Assembly: GCA_017545185.1 (NCBI GenBank)
Contig: JAFWQJ010000079.1
Location: 49,772-113,771 of the forward strand
Reading direction: 5' to 3'
Length of the DNA: 64,000 nt
Source of the DNA: Oscillospiraceae bacterium
GTDB lineage: Bacteria; Bacillota; Clostridia; Oscillospirales; Ruminococcaceae
Shown: positions 60,941-64,000 of the stretch, piece by piece
Layout of the letters: the number at the start of each line of letters is the position of its first letter
Numbering within the stretch: position 1 is the stretch's first letter
Program-made: the position numbers and the translations under genes
Notes under the pieces: generated by a model
Database searches by the model: none
Told to the model about the DNA's origin: nothing
The model's input: only the letters and a program-made list of their open reading frames with translations

Positions 60941-61503
60941 AGCAATCCCTCCTCCCGCAGATATGTTTGCAGACGCTTCCGCAGTCTTGCCAGCGTGACC
61001 TTCACAGCGTTCTCCGTCATCCCGAACCGCGCAGCGAGGTCGGCGACGGCCGCGGACTGCCAGTACCGGCAGATAAACAGATCACGCTGCTTCTCCGGCA
61101 GATTTTGCAGGAACACCGTGACCGCCTGCATCAGCTCGCGCTGTTCCAGCTCCCGCTCGACGTTCTCCGCCGCGGGAAAGATCTCTGTCAGCTCGTCCAG
61201 TGCCTGCGAGACCTGCCCGCCGCCGCGCTTGCCTCTCCGGCGTGATTTGTACCGGTCAAGAGCTGCGTTGCGGACGGTTTTCAGAAGGTACGCACAGTAG
61301 TTTTCCGGGTTCGCGGGCGGGATCGCATTCCAGACGCGCAGCAGCGCATCGTTCAGGCATTCCTCCGCATCCTCATCGCTGCCCAGAATATTGCGTGCAA
61401 CAGACCGGCAGAGCGCACCGTACAGCTGTACGGAATCTTTCAGCGCCTGCTCGTCTCTGTTATGCAGCATCAAAAGAATTCTTTTGCCGTCTATGGCGAT
61501 CAC
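60937..61503 (-). CDS. ECF-type RNA polymerase sigma factor (copy 2)
   Basis: 188 residues. Region 2 reads NILGSDEDAEECLNDALLRVWNAIPP; region 4 has LPEKQRDLFICRYWQSAA and the helix-turn-helix MTENAVKVTLARLRKRL. It is a close paralogue of the sigma at 15.7 kb. The start is GTG; its ribosome binding site is weak (AAAGG very close), but the length matches the paralogue, whose RDEQAL motif lies at nearly the same distance from the start. It has its own ECF-like promoter and overlaps the anti-sigma gene by four bases. Confidence 0.92.
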   Translation of the reverse strand: MIAIDGKRILLMLHNRDEQALKDSVQLYGALCRSVARNILGSDEDAEECLNDALLRVWNAIPPANPENYCAYLLKTVRNAALDRYKSRRRGKRGGGQVSQALDELTEIFPAAENVERELEQRELMQAVTVFLQNLPEKQRDLFICRYWQSAAVADLAARFGMTENAVKVTLARLRKRLQTYLREEGLL

Positions 61504-61530
61504 CGCCTTTCGTGTTTCCCTTCACCCGTT

Positions 61531-61558
61531 ATAACGACATTTTGCGCATAAGGTTACA
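61531..61558 (-). promoter_or_regulatory. Putative ECF-sigma promoter of the second sigma gene
   Basis: TGTAACCTT, 13 bases, CGTTAT on the minus strand. The 9-mer and the spacing are identical to the element before the first sigma gene. Confidence 0.65.
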
Positions 61559-61614
61559 GCGATATGAAAAAATTTTTCGTATCTTCATTTTATCATCGGC
61601 GGCACGGTTTGTCA

Positions 61615-61656
61615 ATGCAAAAGAAAGGAGCAGCATGATCGCTCATACTGCTCCTT
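61615..61656 (-). terminator. Terminator of the nrdD-trxB operon
   Basis: AAGGAGCAG pairs with CTGCTCCTT on the minus strand around ATGA/TCAT, followed by TCTTTTG. Confidence 0.82.
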
Positions 61657-61671
61657 GTTTCGTATATGCAA

Positions 61672-62586
61672 TTATCTGTCGAGATACCGGCAGGCTGCAA
61701 GGGCAGCCGAAGCGCCGTCCGCGGTCGCGGTCACGACCTGACGGATCGCCTTCGTGCGGCAGTCGCCTGCTGCAAACAGACCCTCTGTTCCGGTCTTGCA
61801 GTTCTCATCGGAGATGATATAGCCTGCGGGATCAAGCGCTGCAAATTCCGCAAACGCGCCGTTCTCCGGCTGCTGACCGATCGCGGCGAACATGCCTGTC
61901 ACGGAGAGCACCTCCGGCGTTTTGTCCGCGCCCTTCAGAATGCGGATGCCGTTCAGCCTGCCCTCACCGAGCAGCGCATCGACTGTCGCATCACAGATCA
62001 CGCTGACGTTTTCGAGCTTCGAGACGCGTTCCTGCAGCACGGGATCACCGGTCAGCTCCGGCAGATTCTGCACGATCGTGACCGAGGTGCAGATATCCGA
62101 AAGGAACACGGCGTCCTGCAAAGCGGTGTTGCCGCCGCCGATCACCGCAACATCCTGATCGCGGAAGAATGCGCCGTCACAGACTGCGCAGTAGCAGACA
62201 CCGTGACCCGTCAGCTCCGCCTCATGCGGCAGGCCGAGCGTCCGATGCTTCGAGCCGGTCGCAAGGATCACGCTTTTCGCCTGATAGCTGCCGTATTCGC
62301 CGGTCAGCGTAAAGCCCTGCGCATCCTTTGCGATCGCAGTGATATTGTCCATTTCCAGCACGGTGCCGTGTGCCTCCGCCTGCGTCATCAGCTTTTCGGC
62401 AAATTCCGCGCCGCTGATCTCCATGGCAGTCGGATAGTTCTCGATCTTCGGGGAAAAGGTGATCTGTCCGCCGAAGTTCTCCTTCTCAATGACGATCACC
62501 GATTTGCCCGCTCTCCGTGCATAGAGCGCGGCTGTCAGACCGGCAGGACCCGATCCGACAACCGCGATATCATAAACCTTGCACAT
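61672..62586 (-). CDS. trxB: Thioredoxin reductase
   Basis: 304 residues. FAD-binding GSGPAGLTAALYARRAG, redox pair CAVC in GVCYCAVCDGAFF, NAD-binding GGGNTALQDAVFL, and a C-terminal GLFAAGDCRTKAIRQV. It reduces thioredoxin-like proteins with NADPH. The ATG shares its A with the nrdD stop (TGATG). The operon partner carries its own thioredoxin-like domain, so the reductase may act directly on that domain (inference). Confidence 0.96.
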   Translation of the reverse strand: MCKVYDIAVVGSGPAGLTAALYARRAGKSVIVIEKENFGGQITFSPKIENYPTAMEISGAEFAEKLMTQAEAHGTVLEMDNITAIAKDAQGFTLTGEYGSYQAKSVILATGSKHRTLGLPHEAELTGHGVCYCAVCDGAFFRDQDVAVIGGGNTALQDAVFLSDICTSVTIVQNLPELTGDPVLQERVSKLENVSVICDATVDALLGEGRLNGIRILKGADKTPEVLSVTGMFAAIGQQPENGAFAEFAALDPAGYIISDENCKTGTEGLFAAGDCRTKAIRQVVTATADGASAALAACRYLDR

Positions 62587-64000
62587 CACTGTGCGCTCCG
62601 CTTGACGGTCTCATCCGCGAATCTGCGGATATTGGAGACATTGACGACCGACTCGAAGCTGTCACCGGAGACAACGACGAGCGTCGGTGCCTGGTGAATG
62701 TCGAACTGCTCGACCATTGCAGGCTCCTCGTCCGCGATCACCTTCTTGTAGGCGATGCCGGCCTGATCGAGGAAACGCTCTGCCATTTTGCAGTTCGGGC
62801 AGGTACGCGTCGCAAACAGCAGGATCTCCTGCTCGGTCTCACCGGACTTGACCGCCGCAACGGATTCCGGCACATTGACAGCGCCCGTTCTTTTCAGGAT
62901 GCTGTTCTCAATCACATACTCCTTGCGGTCCTTGAACTCCTGCGCCTTGCCGTCGTTGAAGTTCTTGACCGGGCGGTAGTAGCCGGTGATCCGGCTGTAG
63001 ACCTCTGTCTCGCAGCCGCATTCCGGACACACATACTGCTCGCCGACCAGATAGCCGTGGTTCTTGCAGACGGAATAGGTCGGGGACATGGTGTAGTACG
63101 GCAGCTTGTAATTCTCCGCGATCTTGCGGACGAGATTTGCGGCAGCCTTCCAGTCCGGCAGCTTTTCGCCGAGGAATGCGTGGAACACGGTACCGGAGGT
63201 ATAGCGGGTCTGGAGGTCATCCTGAATATCCAGTGCGGAGAAGATATCCTCGGAGAAGCCGACCGGCAGATGCGAGCTGTTCGTGTAATACGGGGTCTTG
63301 CCCGGCTCTGCTGCGGTGATGATATCCGGATACTTTGCGACATCATGCTTGGCCAGACGGTAGGTCGTGGATTCAGCCGGCGTTGCTTCCAGATTGTAGA
63401 GGTCGCCGTATTCCTCCTGATAATCCATCAGACGCTCGCGCATGTGGTCGAGCACCTGCTTGGTGAATTCCTGTGTCTCAGTGTGGGTCAGATCCTTGCG
63501 GAGCCACTTGGCGTTCAGGCCGACCTCGTTCATACCGATCAGGCCGATCGTGGAGAAGTGGTTGTCCAGCGTGCCGAGATACCGCTTCGTGTACGGATAC
63601 AGACCCTCGTTCAGCAGCTTCGTGATGATCGTGCGCTTGATCTTGAGGCTGCGTGCTGCGATATCCATAAGCTTGTCAAGACGGTGATAGAAGTCCTGCT
63701 CGTCCTCTGCGAGATAGGCAATGCGCGGCATGTTCAGCGTAACCACGCCGACGGAACCGGTGCTCTCGCCGCTGCCGAAGAAGCCGCCGCTCTTTTTGCG
63801 GAGCTCACGGAGATCGAGACGCAGACGGCAGCACATGCTGCGGATATCGCTCGGCTCCATGTCGCTGTTGATATAGTTGGAGAAGTACGGCGTACCGTAT
63901 TTCGCGGTCATCTCGAACAGCAGACGGTTATTCTCGGTCTCGGACCAGTCAAAGTCCTTGGTAATGGAATAGGTCGGGATCGGATACTGGAAACCGCGTC
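62586..64000 (-). CDS. nrdD: Anaerobic ribonucleoside-triphosphate reductase with C-terminal thioredoxin-like domain (partial)
   Basis: About 471 codons; the 5' part lies beyond the right edge. The class III reductase features seen are YFSNYINSDMEPSDIRSMCCR, GVVTLNMPRIAYL, the zinc-type cysteines in CKNHGYLVGEQYVCPECGC, and the glycyl radical site RITGYYRP. After about 40 more residues a thioredoxin/glutaredoxin-like domain follows (EILLFATRTCPNCKMAERFL, HQAPTLVVVSG) with a CPNC pair. Standard NrdD ends shortly after the radical Gly and often uses formate as reductant. An attached redox domain suggests thiol-based reduction, with TrxB next in the operon. The frame is open up to the window edge. 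Confidence 0.93.
   Translation of the reverse strand, partial: RGFQYPIPTYSITKDFDWSETENNRLLFEMTAKYGTPYFSNYINSDMEPSDIRSMCCRLRLDLRELRKKSGGFFGSGESTGSVGVVTLNMPRIAYLAEDEQDFYHRLDKLMDIAARSLKIKRTIITKLLNEGLYPYTKRYLGTLDNHFSTIGLIGMNEVGLNAKWLRKDLTHTETQEFTKQVLDHMRERLMDYQEEYGDLYNLEATPAESTTYRLAKHDVAKYPDIITAAEPGKTPYYTNSSHLPVGFSEDIFSALDIQDDLQTRYTSGTVFHAFLGEKLPDWKAAANLVRKIAENYKLPYYTMSPTYSVCKNHGYLVGEQYVCPECGCETEVYSRITGYYRPVKNFNDGKAQEFKDRKEYVIENSILKRTGAVNVPESVAAVKSGETEQEILLFATRTCPNCKMAERFLDQAGIAYKKVIADEEPAMVEQFDIHQAPTLVVVSGDSFESVVNVSNIRRFADETVKRSAQ

Noticed and set aside
1-64000. CRISPR arrays, insertion sequences, prophage, tRNA or rRNA genes
   Set aside because: No regularly spaced repeats, transposase or integrase motifs, or conserved RNA gene sequences were found on reading both strands. 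This was not checked with dedicated software.

Overview
The window looks like a chromosomal segment of an obligately anaerobic, cellulosome-forming Firmicute close to Ruminococcus (R. flavefaciens / R. champanellensis type). This is inference from content, not from a marker gene. Six proteins carry dockerin-like calcium repeats. One of them also has a cohesin-like domain. There is a GH9 cellulase, a GH30-CBM22-dockerin-GH43-CBM6 xylanolytic enzyme, an anaerobic (class III) ribonucleotide reductase, a T-box, a sortase pilus locus and many sigma-A promoters with 17-base spacers. I saw no rRNA, tRNA, CRISPR array, insertion sequence or phage gene.

Layout. Positions 1-8.1 kb (minus strand): a CotH-type protein with an N-terminal dockerin (cut by the window edge), a five-module xylanase/arabinofuranosidase-type enzyme, and a LacI-like/AraC-type regulator. 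The regulator gene and the xylanase gene carry the same palindrome over their -10 boxes. Positions 8.3-15.4 kb (minus): a three-gene signalling operon made of a REC-GGDEF-REC protein, a hybrid histidine kinase with an HPt domain, and a histidine kinase-REC protein fused to a DegV fatty-acid-binding domain. Positions 15.6-17.6 kb (plus): ECF sigma factor and its membrane regulator. Positions 17.7-24.5 kb (minus): a cobalamin-riboswitch operon for vitamin B12 capture and uptake, with two DUF4430/transcobalamin-like surface proteins, EcfT, a fused double EcfA, a cysteine hydrolase and an S component.

Positions 24.5-28.4 kb (minus): a GH9 cellulase with a downstream MIF-like tautomerase, and a cohesin-dockerin adaptor. 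The cellulase and the adaptor share a nearly identical promoter and leader. Positions 28.4-29.8 kb: two small envelope proteins. Positions 30.0-33.8 kb (plus): a candidate RiPP precursor peptide, an RRE-radical SAM-SPASM maturase, HflX and glycerate kinase. Positions 33.8-41.7 kb: phosphotransacetylase, a 1.7-kilo-residue dockerin-bearing subtilisin, a small protein, a phosphoribosyltransferase-like protein and a GlsB-type membrane protein.

Positions 42.0-48.9 kb (plus): a sortase pilus locus (signal peptidase, large LPATG adhesin with a catalytically dead CHAP-like domain, major pilin, class C sortase). Positions 49.1-53.4 kb (plus): a GlpA-like/FAD oxidoreductase/DUF1667 operon plus a 23S rRNA-type uracil methyltransferase. 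Positions 53.4-58.8 kb (minus): a T-box-controlled leuA-leuC-leuD-GNAT-leuB operon. Positions 58.9-61.6 kb (minus): a second ECF sigma/anti-sigma pair whose extracellular domain is repeated in the next gene, a secreted dockerin protein. Positions 61.7-64.0 kb (minus): an NrdD carrying a C-terminal thioredoxin-like domain, and a thioredoxin reductase.

The strongest candidates for undescribed biology are the sigma/anti-sigma/dockerin-protein operon with a shared ectodomain, the B12 capture operon, the four-cysteine RiPP candidate and the kinase-DegV operon. All assignments rest on reading motifs by eye. No database search or structure prediction was run.
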